A stretch of DNA of 64,000 nt. Source: Caenorhabditis remanei (Eukaryota; Nematoda; Chromadorea; Rhabditida; Rhabditidae). The stretch is taken from contig NC_071329.1 of the NCBI RefSeq assembly GCF_010183535.1, positions 9,362,001 through 9,426,000 of the forward strand, written 5' to 3'. Below are positions 16,089 to 27,897 of this stretch, piece after piece. The notes below the pieces were generated by a model. That model did not search any database. It was given only the letters and a program-made list of their open reading frames with translations, and had not been told where the DNA came from. The number at the start of each line of letters is the position of its first letter. Within the stretch, counting starts at the first letter, position 1. The translations under genes and the position numbers were made by a program.

Positions 16089-16683
16089 ATGACTACGTCT
16101 TCAACTATCGCGGTTCTTGTTGCCATCGCAACGATTGTTGCTGTTTCTCAAGTAAGAATTGTAAGATGTTTTAAACTTTCAAAATATTAATTTAAAGGTC
16201 CAATCTGCTGTTCTTCCTGTGTCTTCCACCGAATTGGCAACAGTTGGAACAGATGTGTCAACACCTACAACTGCAATTGATACTCTTCAGAATTCAATGT
16301 CAAGAGTTAAAAGACAAGGTGGAGGATGTGGATGTTGTGGATGTGGATGTGGATGCTGTTGTTGTAGACCAAGGTAACACACAGAGCCTAAAGTCGCAGA
16401 AAGTTCTAGCCTTTTCGTCTTCTGAAAATGTTTCTAATTCTCCGTTGTCAGATGTTGTTGCTGCTGCCGTCGTTGCTGTACCTGTTGTAGAACTTGCTGC
16501 TGTACCAGATGTTGTACTTGCTGTCGTCCATGTTGCTGTGGATGTGGATGTGGATGTGGATGCGGATGCTGTGGATGCGGAGGAGGAGGACGTAAGCGTC
16601 GTTCCCTTCAAAACCTCAGAATCGATGAAGCCAACCGTGCTCTCGGAATCAAGAGAAAGTCGTCGAAATCTGAAAGATGCTAA
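16089..16683 (+). CDS. Secreted poly-cysteine protein
   Basis: Three exons (16089-16151, 16198-16373, 16452-16683) join in frame to 156 residues. Residues 1-24 form a signal peptide (MTTSSTIAVLVAIATIVAVS...). A short Ser/Thr-rich propeptide ends in a dibasic site, RVKRQ (about 61-65). The next 60 or so residues are more than half cysteine, mixed with Gly and Arg in words such as CGCCGCGCGC, CCCCCRRCCTCC and CCGCGCGCGC. A basic site, GRKRRS, then starts a hydrophilic tail ending in SSKSERC. The layout suggests a furin-processed secreted, metal-binding or disulfide-crosslinked matrix protein. I do not recognise the gene. A TATA box lies upstream, and the signal sequence, dibasic sites and clean splicing make it very likely real. 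Confidence 0.85.
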
Positions 16684-18799
16684 ATACTCGTTTTGTTTAT
16701 TTTTGGTATTCACTGCCAAACCGATACTAATATTATTTTTCGTAATAATAATAATAAACCATTTTCTCTCGAAAAACAAGAAAACGAGCAGGTGCAAATG
16801 ATAATTGACACTTTGGCTTCATGCCTACTTGGCGCCAAAAACAAATATTCGAAGAAACAAACTGCTCGTAAAATTAATATTTATTGGAACACCATTTTCT
16901 TTGTTTTCTTCCTCAACCCACTTCGAATTTTGGGTTTCTTTTTTGGACTCCGCCCTCCAATTTGTCTTTTTTCGATCACATCTCGAGGGCATTCTAATTG
17001 GATCCTTTTACTTTTGGTAGGTCCTTCTAGCTCATTTTTTGTTTCTTTATTCACTCATTCATCAACAAACAAATACATACACATGGAGAGCAAATGGGCA
17101 GAGATGAAATTGCATTATTATTCGATTTTCCTCGGATCTCTGCGACTCTTTTTCCAGGAGTCACAAAAAATGAAAAATTGACTTTTCTCTATTTCTTTCT
17201 ATTTCCTTTTTTCTTCCTTCTCAGTGTCAATTAGACTTGTTTCGGTTCTTTTTCTGTTCTTTTTCTCGAGAATCCAACTCACAAATCTTGACGAAAAAGA
17301 ATAAAAGAAATCAGACACGGTCGAGTGAACTTGCCTTCTGATTTCTTCTTTTCTTCTCAATACACTTTTTACTCGTTTTGCACTTTATAGCTTTTATAGT
17401 CCCTTCTTTTCTTTTATTTTTCTTCCACTCTCGATTTCTCTCAATTTTATGAGAGCAGGTTTTGTGCTCCGAAACGGGGTTTCAGGAGGAGGAGGAGGTG
17501 GAGGTACCAAAGAAATTCGTATGCAAACGAGCAGAAACGGCGGAAAAGAAGAGCTCATGTACGTACGTGTTAGTGTTCCATCTTCTCTTCTTTTTTCTTC
17601 TTATTCATCTTCTTGTTCCCCCCTTTTCGATAACAACAACAAACACAACATTTCGCTTTCCGATTCCCGAGGGCAACACGACGACATAAGTTATTTTTGC
17701 TTCGAAAAACCAGATGTTTTCTTTTTTCTGGAACACCATAGTACGCAAAAAGATGTTCCAGTCTAGCTTTAGGAGGTGTTACTAGACACAATTCGACTGC
17801 TTTTTCCGGAGTTTATAGCATCTTTTTAAAGAGTTTTGATTCAAGACAAAAAATGGAATCCCACTTTTTGGAATTTTCAGTCTTTTTGTTTCTGAGATGT
17901 AGAGCTTTTACTGAAGAATGATATGCAGGTAGGTGAGAGCATTCACACTAATCGTGAATCTATGTAAACACTCTAGGCTTAGTTCCCTTAAAATAATGAT
18001 CACAATAGAGTCCGAAACTTTCATTTCATGAAAACATAAATGCTTCTATTTGTTTTGCTGATAAGAACTAATGGATAGGTAAGAGATCCTTGTTTCCTTT
18101 CGAAACAACTCCTTACAAGTATTAAAATACCTTATTGCCATAAACATCCGCCTCTCAAGACTCATAAAAAACTCCAGTAAACTTGCAAGAAAACGTTCCA
18201 CTACTTTTTTCTGAACGTCGTTGGAATTTCAATTTCCTGAAAACTCCAACAAACCCACATTCGGTCATTTCGACTCTTTTCAGAGACCAAAATACTTTCA
18301 GTTCTCAATTTGAATTCTAAATTCGAACAGTTTGTGTTCCGTAAGAAAATAAAAAGTTTTCCATTTTGTTCACCTTTTCTCTTTCCTTTTTCCATCATCT
18401 CACTTTTCAATTTCTCCATTATTTTCTCCGTTTTTTGTGGTCTAAATATATTCATGAAGTGTTTTTTCCCTCTCACCTTTTTCTCTTATACAAATAGGTT
18501 CCCCCTCTCAGAAAAATATAAATCTAGACCTAATGCAGATTGATAGTGTTCTCCGATTTTGCCCTTTTTCCTTTTCCTTTTTTCCTTTTTTACTACTTGT
18601 TCTTCTCCAATTCCTTATTAGATATTCTTTTCAGTCTCAAGACTTTTTGTCTGGTCCAGTTTTTAGTTTTTGGTTTAGTTTTCGAATTACACATATTTGT
18701 CAAAGCTTTCTGAAATCAGGTTATTCCCCTATAAAATCAAAAGAAAAAGTATGTGTGAAGTAAGATTTATTCGTATGAAACATGTCATGAATCTATGAT
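16684..18799. other. Intergenic, 3' side of poly-Cys gene and of rol-6
   Basis: About 2.1 kb between convergent genes, T-rich on the plus strand. A string of AATAATAATAATAAA words at 16743-16757 probably carries the poly-Cys polyadenylation signal. Open frames here are pyrimidine-run artefacts. Confidence 0.55.
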
Positions 18800-19948
18800 T
18801 TACAATTGGAATTTGCGATGACGTCTGGCAGTTCTTCCGGCGTCTCCTTCTCTTCCTGGACACTTGCAGTATTCTGCGTCCTTTCCTGGAAGTCCTGGAG
18901 ATCCTGGTGGTCCTTCTGGTCTGAAATATTTTAAGTTTTTTGTTAAATCCTTTCTTCGTTTTATAATCCTTACCCATCCTGTCCAGCAGCTCCTCCATAT
19001 CCTTGAATTCCTGGCTCTCCTTGTGGTCCAGCTTGTCCTGGATAAGCATCTCTTCCAGTTGGTCCTTGTGGTCCTTCTGGTCCAGCCTCTCCTGGTGGTC
19101 CACGTGGTCCTTGTCTTCCAAGTGGTCTCTCTCCATCATCTCCCTTTCCTCCTGGAGATCCTGGCTTTCCATCGAGTCCTGGAGCTCCTGGTGGTCCACA
19201 ATCTCCTGGCATTCCTGGGTTTCCATCTCTTCCTGGACGTCCTGGTTGTCCACGAGCTCCACGCATTCCTCTGAGTCCAGGTGCTCCTGAAGGTCCTTGT
19301 GGTCCAAGTGGTCCTTGTGGGCAAGTGAAACATCCAGTTGGTGGAGTATTCTGGATATCCTCAGCATCTTTTCCATCGAATCCTGGAACTCCGTCTTGTC
19401 CATCTTGTCCATCTGGTCCTTCTTCTCCTTCTGGTCCAGCTGGTCCTGGTGGGCAAGAGTTCTCAACGGTGCATTGACACTGATTTCCTCCACGTGGTCC
19501 TCCTCCATTTGGGAATGGTCCATCCGGGAATCCACCTCCTGGGAACTTTGGTTGGTTTCCTCCATTTGGAATACCATCTGGGAATTTCTCTGGTGGAGCT
19601 GGTTGACTGGCTCCGTATCCTCCGTATGGATTTGGAGTTGGGGCTGGTGGTTGGACTCCACTGGCTCCATATCCTCCATATTGTTGACGTCTCACTCTGT
19701 TAGAAGCGGTTCCAGCTCCAAGTTTAACCATATCAACCCACATGTCTTCAGTGAGACTCTGAATATGGAATGGATTAGGAAAAGCTTTGAATTGAAAAGT
19801 AACTAACTCTGAAGTTGGCGATTTCAGCATCCAGCTCATTCCAGATATTCGAAACTTGACTGTAAAGCGATGCAGCGGCAAAAAGGGAAACCAACAAAGT
19901 GGCTCCAGATAATACAATGGCGCCGGACGTCGCCGTAGTTAGGGTCAT
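18800..19948 (-). CDS. rol-6: Cuticle collagen ROL-6
   Basis: Three exons (19948-19808, 19758-18974, 18920-18800) encode 348 residues, the length I recall for C. elegans ROL-6. The N-terminus has a membrane-type hydrophobic stretch (about 10-31, IVLSGATLLVSLFAAASLYS) and the nematode cuticle-collagen homology region. A subtilisin-like cleavage site, NRVRRQQ, follows,  its last Arg at residue 71. That is the residue changed in the dominant C. elegans roller allele su1006, as I remember it. Gly-X-Y blocks interrupted at cysteine clusters (CQCTVENSC, CFTCPQG, CKCPG) run from about 145 to the end. It is secreted by the epidermis and crosslinked into the cuticle. TTTCAG directly precedes the ATG, so the message is probably trans-spliced or has a 5' intron. 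Confidence 0.95.
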
Positions 19949-22900
19949 CTGAAAGAACTTGGATGAATGCCAAAAAAAGAGAGAACAGAAACAAAAAGAA
20001 GACATGGATATAGGATATCGTTGTGATTGCCGCTAATCGTATATCCCCACCTTCCACCAATATATAGGGTAGAAAAACCGAAAAGCTGTGTTAGGCAGTT
20101 TTTTGTCGTCCGCCGCCCACCCATTCATTCTCTTTCTGTCCATTCCCTCCGTGCGTACGTCTCCGTACGTCCGGATGGGCGTAGCTTATAGTTAAAACTA
20201 TTTGAAACAACAACCATCCGATGGCAAACAGTATTCGAGTTTTTTTTCGTTCAGGAGGACACGAGAAGCGGGTTCGCTTCCTGGTGAAGGACACATTTTC
20301 TACCGATTAGGGCTAACGAGGTTATGACGAAAATGTTGCAATGATGCGTGGAATTTTTATTCGGAAGAAATTGAAAAAAGACCCATTTAAATGATTAGGA
20401 AGACGACCACATGACATGGAACGGGAAGAAGGCACGATGAGTTGAGGGAAAAAGTAGGTGTTTGAGACTTTAGACGATTTGATCTCTGAATTAATAGGTT
20501 AGAAATAGAGTGGGTTGACTCGAAACATCTTAAGAGATATTGACTTGGAATCGTTCATCCAATTTATCTCCTTAGTCTAGTTTCATTTCTTCAAGAAATA
20601 CCTGATAGCTGATTATTATTTGTAGTATGTAATTCATTAAAACGAAACTTTCAAGATAGTTTGATAGTTTAACGACTTAGCGACAACTGAGAGGAAATGA
20701 ACTCCAAGAACTGATTGAAGAACCGATGAATTGAACGTTCGTTACCCAGACGGATGCACAGTATGATGTCAATTTTCCTGATGTCAGCTCTGAGCTATCG
20801 TGTTCGTGACACATCTCCTTGACACAATATATTATTTTCAAACTGAAAACGGGCCTCTTCTGGACCTGTTCATACTTCCAGAACTAGACCTCCATCCCTC
20901 TATAATTCTTATTAATTAGTTTTTAAACTTTCCAAACAAGCAGTCTGAAAATGCTCTTCAGATCAGATCTCTTCCCAAAATATCAATTTCTCTTTTTTCT
21001 TTTCCGATTTCATCAGTCACTTGTTTGTCTATTATTTTCCATTCGGTTCACCTGTTCTTGAACCGCTTCTTATTCTTTTTCCGATCTGACGATAACAATC
21101 GGCATCACATGTTTTCTGGAAAGTGTCGAAGTGAATCGCGCCGAAATAAATCACATTGAACTAACACTGTTGCAAATATCCAACAAAAGAAGACCGATTT
21201 CATTTAATTCTTCATTAAAAAAGAGGGCTTTCTGATACAAAAGTACATCTAATTAAGGTCTTGTTTTCGATCAGCTGATTAATTAGATTCAGATGGAATG
21301 GACTGATCAGATGCATCCTGAATCCATTTTATCAGCTTGTAAAATTTCAATTTGATGACGTAACAGTCTTTTATCATATCATTAAAAAAGGCTTCAGCTT
21401 ACGCAACAATCATAAACTGAGGAAATTCCAATTGTCCGGTTTTTCTTTGTCTCCAATTTCATTTTTAAGAGGACTACACTATAATTTCAAACCGAATTTG
21501 ATAAGAAATGTACGTAGACAATTGACCAATCCCAAAAGAAGAAAACACTAAATCGGATACCATATATCCAGGTGAAAAAACGAAATCGACGGCAATATAT
21601 CAAGGTGTCAGACAATACGGGCTGGCCTAAATCAACAAATCCAGAAGATAGACTCTCCTCTCATCACTTTTTCACACCGGACAACGACTCTCCAATTGCT
21701 GAATAACGCCGCCATAATGGCGCCGGACGTCTTGATTTATGACCGATTTGAGATATCCTTACGCTTATCATACACTTCCACTCAATACACTTGTTCTTTT
21801 GTCGAAACAATTGAGAAAGTGCGACGTCATTGTTTATGATTTCAAACATGATACAGGGAAGGATGGAGCTGAAAAGTATCGGTCTGGATATATTTAGCTC
21901 CATTTGAATATAGTTCAGAAATAAGGTTACATGCAGTTAAGTAAATGGAACGTTTCTGGAAAACTGGGAAACTATTGGGACTCTCAAGAATACAGTATTA
22001 GACACAAATGTTTTTTTTCAAATAGAGCCAAATTCCAAAGTTCGATGTTAAAAAGGATTCATTCAAGTGGCCTAAACAAATACCAAATCTATAACATGCT
22101 CTGGATTTTCAGTTGAAAACTAGACTTTTTCAAAAAAATCCAATTTTTATATATTTTTTTAGTGATGCTTTCTTATTTATTGTAAAAATCGTTCAATACC
22201 TTCCCAACACTCAGACCTTTTCGTTTCAAGTGTAAGTGAGTCAGTTTGTCTCGACAACTTAATGAATGAGTTTGAATAAAATAGAATTTCCTTCTGAACT
22301 CCTGTCTCAAATAATTACGGATCGAAGCTCACTCTAAAATCGGATTAGATTGAATCAAAGAGTGCATCGTGTGCAAGTCGTGAGCCACTTTTAATGTTGT
22401 CTCTCCTCCTCTTTCCCCATTTTTCTCTTCTTCCTCTTCTTGTTTTTTCTGAAACTAAAAGCCACAATAAGTGTCAATTTATCTTTGTTTTATCTCTTTT
22501 CTGCCCTCCTTTCCATCATTTTATCACCTCCATCCTGCACATTTTCAACTTTTGTTTTCTCTCAATTCTTCATTTTTTCTTTTCATTTATCACTTTCCTT
22601 TTCTTTCGGAAAACGCCGACGACTTTTGCAAAAAAGGAAACCTTATTCATCGTTATCCATCAAAAGAAACATGAACAAAAGAAGAATAAAAATGGAAAAA
22701 AGAAGAGGTGACAGTGAACGATTATGACGTTTTTTCGTACGTGCAGGGGCAATGGAAACGGATTATTTTAGAGAGAAAATGAAACTTTTCTTTGGTATTT
22801 TCGGTTTGACACTGTTATGGAAAGAAATCTCTTATCAAAACTGAATATGACGGTGATGCTTATTCAATTTATGAGATCAATCAAAGATAATCGCGTCAAC

Positions 22901-24710
22901 CAGAAATTGACACTCTCGACGTTATCTACGAAATAAATGTTGGAAGACGGAGTTGTTGCAAGAGTATGGCTTTCGGACTTTGTGCAGATGTTTTTTGAAA
23001 ATAAAATGAGAAGAGAATAAGGTTTCGGACGATTAGAAGAGGGCAGACTACTGAGAAACGTCACTTTATTTCAATGTTTTAAAATAATCGTTACTCATTG
23101 TTTCTTGACAAAACTAACAGCAGAGATCGAACTTCTAGAAGTGTATTTTACCATTTTTATATTTATGAAACAAACTGAGTTTCTCCATTTTTCATTCAGA
23201 CGACTTCCTAACTTAGGTGCAATTAAGAAGCTTGTATTTCCAGGAGTATCTGGAAAATTGTATTCGTTTCAGCAGTTTCTCCAGAAACAGTTGAATACGT
23301 ACTTGAATTTCATTCGGTTTCTCTGTAAACTGAACATCCTTTTTGGCCAGTGAACCTACAGAAAACTCTTTTTGGTTTTCTAAGAACAATATGCTCTGGA
23401 CCAACTGATAAATTGGACTGAAAATGGTGTTGGATAACACTTTTCACTATATATTCTGACCTACAGCATACGCCACGTGCCTCATCACTCTAAATAAGAA
23501 GATATTCCATTTGTCTGTGTTCTAAATGATAGTGTTGTTCCTCTCTGCGGCATCGTTTGTTCCTCAATTCCCATGCGGTTCTTGTCCATCTTCTCCGAGT
23601 TTTTTTGTCTTTTCCTTCAAACCATCTTTTCTCTTTTTCTCTTTTCATTTCCATCTTGAAATCAAAACTACTAATCTTCCTGTGCACTTTGAAGCTTTCT
23701 TCATTTCTCCTTACCACCCTGCACCGGAAAAGAAATTCCGCTTCATTTGATAATTCGTACCGGAAACGAAACGGCCTCCTGAAGTCACATGCCATGTTTC
23801 ACCTGTCCGATCCCGCCTTCTCTCCAATGGCACCAAGCAGTTTCCAGCACGGAATAAGCAGTCAATCTGACGGAAGGACTGCGGGATGACATCAAAAGTG
23901 TCGAGGAGTTTGGACGAGTTGACCTACTCTCAAGGGAGTTGTTAACTTATGAAACAACTTCAAGAAGAAGAAGAAGAAGAAGATGCTTTTGAGAGACAAC
24001 TTCATCTGTTTGTACATCTCAGTCAGCAATTAAACACTCCTTTTGACCACTCTTTTTACATGTTAAAGCACTTGACAGTCCCTCAATCATAACGAAGCTA
24101 ATCAATCGTTTTCAAGAATGTATCTCATTCTAATCACGCCAATTCCCTCGTTTTCTTCCTTCTTGACTCAACTTTATTTCTATTTTTCCATTTCTCACTT
24201 TTGTAATAGACACGTTTTCTCGTGTTTTTTCTCTTTTTTCTGGAAAAGGGCAGTCTCACATTGTTTCCAAAACTATCTGTTTAGACTAGTGATTCTCCGA
24301 AACTTGATAAAACAAAAAGCTTCGTTTCTATTAGTTTTCAATCTACATTTATAGAAAGAAACAGAGATTTTTGTGCAAACGAATAAAGCCGATTTATATC
24401 AGCTTATTAGACATCTTATCAAGTGCTCTCTTCTAATATCTCTCACCTTCTGAATGTCAAATCTTATCCAAATTTGCATATCAACTACTGATATACTCTC
24501 TCTCCGCATATATAATTCATAACAGTTTGACAGGTGTCTTTCCTCTTTTATTCCTAGTCATGTTTGCTTAATTTCTCACCTTTTTCTTCGTCTTATCCAT
24601 CCTTATTTTCTTCCTTCGGGGCCTCATTTTCATCTTAATAATGAATAAATTTTGAGGTTTTCTGCCAGTTTTTCAATATTATTTCATTTCGAAAAGAGTG
24701 CTATGTCTCC
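19949..24710. other. Long intergenic region upstream of rol-6
   Basis: About 4.8 kb without a supportable gene. The first kilobase should be the rol-6 promoter. Frames at 22.4-22.7 and 23.5-23.9 kb are T/C-run artefacts. A GAA-type microsatellite lies at about 23961-23982. I see no transposon ends. Confidence 0.55.
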
Positions 24711-24718
24711 TATATAAA
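24711..24718 (+). promoter_or_regulatory. TATA box before the small secreted ORF
   Basis: TATATAAA ends 29 bases before an ATG that begins a strong signal peptide. Confidence 0.45.
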
Positions 24719-24747
24719 ACAATATTTACTCGTGGAGCTTGAGCAAT

Positions 24748-25010
24748 ATGAGAGTCCGTCCGTTTTTGGTTCTTCTCCTCTTTTTTCTTCTTCATATCCT
24801 CCCGATGTCGGCTGCCATCTCCTCCTTCCGCGTTTATCTCGGATTTCATCAATTTTTGTTACTCACTCCTACGATAGTCATAAGAGAGACCTTTTGATGG
24901 GTTCCTGGGTCCCCACGTTTTTTCTCCGAATCTCGTTTGTTTCTTTTTTGTTCCAGAAACAACAGATAATTGATGGCGGCCTGCCAGCGTCCCCGGAGAT
25001 GGCTGACTGA
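24748..25010 (+). CDS. Possible small secreted peptide
   Basis: The ATG opens a clear signal peptide, MRVRPFLVLLLFFLLHILPM, followed by SAAISSFR. Splicing from a weak GTTTAT donor after 24831 to a strong TTTGTTCCAG acceptor (exon 2, 24957-25010) gives the tail KQQIIDGGLPASPEMAD and 45 residues in total. Without splicing the frame stops at 24897 after 49 residues. A TATA box sits just upstream. Small secreted or neuropeptide-like products have this form, but I see no known peptide motif or dibasic processing site. The signal peptide and TATA box are the support; the weak donor and short length are the doubt. Confidence 0.4.
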
Positions 25011-25440
25011 CTGAGACTTTTTTAGAAGCGAAGAAAAGGACCACAACGGATAAATATTTCTTCTATTCCTGCTCTCGTTCAGTTATTAAGAGACCTCTTT
25101 CTTCTTTCTTTTGTTCCAATTGTCATCATGACAGTTGTCGCTTTTTTTTGACATGTCAAAATATTTCATTAGATTCTCTCTACATTCTCATCCGTCATAA
25201 TGGACTTCTCTCCACCTTTTCAACTTTTTGAAGATCTATTTCTTCCACTTTATCTTCTTGGTTTTAAGTGAAATCACGAGGTGCTTCTTTCTTCCGTATT
25301 TCAGGGGTTTTTCAACCAAATTTAGTATTATCTAGAGAACTAAAAGCATTTTTTGTTTCTGTTCTAGTGAAAACCTAGAAATTTCGTATGGACTGAGTTT
25401 CTGCGGTGGTTTCTGAAATTTTGTAATTGCATTGGTTACA
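25011..25440. other. Intergenic, pyrimidine-rich
   Basis: T-rich sequence up to the target duplication of the Merlin element. I see nothing else in it. Confidence 0.6.
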
Positions 25441-25699
25441 GAAAAACTGGGTAACAGTATATTTTCTCCCCCCATCGATGTCGGGAATTTCCCCCCACTG
25501 GAAGAGTAGGAAATTGCCCCCCCCCTTTTCTCATTTCCCTTTTTCATATTAGCATAAAAGCACAAAATCAAAAAAAGTTTTATGACAACGTGAACTTATC
25601 CCTTGTTCTACTTTACTTTGTCTTTGCTCGATCCGAGAAAAGTTATTTCTCTTATAAAATCCAAGAAGGAACGGACGTCGGATCGACTCTCTGTTGAAA

Positions 25700-26698
25700 A
25701 TGGCTCTTTCCAAGATCGGTTCTATTGTATCGATTAGTCAAATCGACGCGATCTATCCGACAGAAAAAGACCTAATATACGATTTGATGGAAAGTGGATT
25801 ACTCAAGAAAGATCGCATGTGTGACAAGTGTGGAGCCTCGATGAAGCTTCGTAGCCGCGGAGACGGGTTGGAGGTAGAGTTTAGGACTGATAAGTATCTC
25901 TCGATAGAATTGTTTCCGTGTTTTAGTGGAGATGCCGAACGTCGAACAAAAAAGATTGTAGTTCGAAATCCGTGAAAGCCGAGTCCTGGTTCCGTCATTC
26001 TAATTTGGACTTCAAGACTGCGCTCCGCATTTTTGTTGGTTTCTCGTCTAAACTCTCTGGAATCCAACTAGAGCGGGAGCTTCATTTGTCCCATAGCACA
26101 ATAGTCGACTGGAGTTCAATGATCCGTGAGATTTGTGTGGGAATTGCTGATAATTACGGTATGATCGGAGGAGACGGAAAAGTTGTTGAGTTGGATGAAA
26201 CTGCGGTGCATTCGAGGAAATATGGGAGAGGAATTCAGAAGGCGCCGACAGTTTGGATTTTGGGGGGATTGGAACGTGGAACCAGGAATGTTTTCGCAAC
26301 TATAGTACCGAACCGAACAGCAAAAACGATGGTGCCAATCATCAGAAAGAACGTTCATGCTGGATCTATTCTGGTTACGGACAAGTGGGGATCGTACAAT
26401 AAGCTTAGTCAATATTATAGTCGTCATGAAAACTTGAATCATGGAACTGAATTTGCTAGGTAACGGTATCTCTTTATTACCAAAGCAATTGATCCATTTT
26501 AGAACAGCCGACGATGGTCTATCAGTAAATACGAATTCTGTGGAAGCCGCCTGGGCGCGACTTAAAGAACCTCTGAAACGTGGTCACGGAACAACAGATG
26601 ATAATTTGCCAGGTTACATTGCGGAGTTTGTGGTTCGGGAGAGAGAGTCCCGGAATTTCCTGACAAAAATGCTTACATCAATCGTTATCAAGGAATAG
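25700..26698 (+). CDS. Merlin-family DDE transposase
   Basis: Three exons (25700-25873, 25927-26459, 26503-26698) join in frame to 300 residues, with no stop or frameshift. The order follows IS1016/ISXO2-type transposases. A split zinc ribbon (CDKCGASMKLR...WRCRTSNKKDC, about 46-73) spans intron 1. A helix-turn-helix (LERELHLSHSTIVDW, about 104-118) comes next. The catalytic core follows: VELDETAVHSRKY (first Asp), ILVTDKWGSYNKL (second Asp), and NTNSVEAAWARLKEPLKRGH (final Glu). It should cut and paste the host element in the nucleus. The introns are only 53 and 43 bp, showing adaptation to nematode splicing. All catalytic residues are present, so it may be active. Confidence 0.92.
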
Positions 26699-26780
26699 AA
26701 CTCAATGTGGAAAGGATAAATGATAGATATGGAAACTGAATGGCAATTATGTACAAACGCGTCAAACCGTGAGAGCACAT

Positions 26781-26814
26781 GGGGCGGGGGGGGGGGGGGG
26801 GGAGGGGGGGGGGG
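26781..26814 (+). repeat. G-homopolymer tract, left edge of array
   Basis: A run of G interrupted by single C and A bases, just before the 170-bp array. Its length is probably unreliable in any assembly. Confidence 0.75.
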
Positions 26815-26821
26815 TCAATCA

Positions 26822-27870
26822 GGAGTCTATAATCAGCCCCCGTTGAAGAGGGGGTGAGAATCTAGATTCTATAATAGCCCCCCACCCAGTTGATTATCCC
26901 CAGAAGCTTGCTCTGCACGCACCCGCTTGCTCAGCACCCTGGAAGTAGCGAATACCTTAAAACAGGGACACCCAGGAGCTTGCTTTAATTTGGAGTCTAT
27001 AATCAGCCCCCGTTGAAGAGGGGGTGAGAATCTAGATTCTATAATAGCCCCCCACCCAGTTGATTATCCCCAGAAGCTTGCTCTGCACGCACCCGCTTGC
27101 TCAGCACCCTGGAAGTAGCGAATACCTTAAAACAGGGACACCCAGGAGCTTGCTTTAATTTGGAGTCTATAATCAGCCCCCGTTGAAGAGGGGGTGAGAA
27201 TCTAGATTCTATAATAGCCCCCCACCCAGTTGATTATCCCCAGAAGCTTGCTCTGCACGCACCCGCTTGCTCAGCACCCTGGAAGTAGCGAATACCTTAA
27301 AACAGGGACACCCAGGAGCTTGCTTTAATTTGGAGTCTATAATCAGCCCCCGTTGAAGAGGGGGTGAGAATCTAGATTCTATAATAGCCCCCCACCCAGT
27401 TGATTATCCCCAGAAGCTTGCTCTGCACGCACCCGCTTGCTCAGCACCCTGGAAGTAGCGAATACCTTAAAACAGGGACACCCAGGAGCTTGCTTTAATT
27501 TGGAGTCTATAATCAGCCCCCGTTGAAGAGGGGGTGAGAATCTAGATTCTATAATAGCCCCCCACCCAGTTGATTATCCCCAGAAGCTTGCTCTGCACGC
27601 ACCCGCTTGCTCAGCACCCTGGAAGTAGCGAATACCTTAAAACAGGGACACCCAGGAGCTTGCTTTAATTTGGAGTCTATAATCAGCCCCCGTTGAAGAG
27701 GGGGTGAGAATCTAGATTCTATAATAGCCCCCCACCCAGTTGATTATCCCCAGAAGCTTGCTCTGCACGCACCCGCTTGCTCAGCACCCTGGAAGTAGCG
27801 AATACCTTAAAACAGGGACACCCAGGAGCTTGCTTTAATTTGGAGTCTATAATCAGCCCCCGTTGAAGAG
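26822..27870 (+). repeat. 170-bp tandem array inside the Merlin element
   Basis: Six complete units starting at 26822, 26992, 27162, 27332, 27502 and 27672, plus a 29-bp partial seventh. The units look identical base for base. Each contains a short hairpin, CCCCCGTTGAAGAGGGGG, a palindrome, AGAATCTAGATTCT, and a C6 run in the context TATAATAGCCCCCCACCC, which resembles the C6 motifs near the element's ends. There is no coding potential. Identity of all copies means recent amplification or ongoing gene conversion. Copy number may be an assembly estimate. Confidence 0.95.
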
Positions 27871-27897
27871 GGGGGGGGGCGGGGGGGGGGGGGGGGG
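27871..27897 (+). repeat. G-homopolymer tract, right edge of array
   Basis: A run of G broken by one C ends the array. Four or more further G6/C6 runs follow to 28134, enough in principle for G-quadruplex formation. Confidence 0.75.

Noticed and set aside
16300..16797. 165-residue Ser/Thr-rich frame antisense to the poly-Cys gene
   Set aside because: Produced by the TGT/GGA codon repeats of the real gene; it crosses that gene's intron and 3' region.
18864..19806. Open frames antisense to rol-6
   Set aside because: Gly-X-Y codon periodicity leaves the other frames free of stops; they are shadows.
21717..21732. 16-base match to rol-6 exon 1 (AATGGCGCCGGACGTC)
   Set aside because: The match does not extend on either side and may be chance around a GGCGCC palindrome.
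22394..22727. Hydrophobic open frames, up to 105 residues
   Set aside because: They come from T/C-rich sequence that encodes Phe, Ser and Leu in every frame; no splice sites or start context.
26822..27870. CRISPR-like repeat array
   Set aside because: Units are contiguous 170-bp direct repeats with no unique spacers, in a eukaryotic genome.
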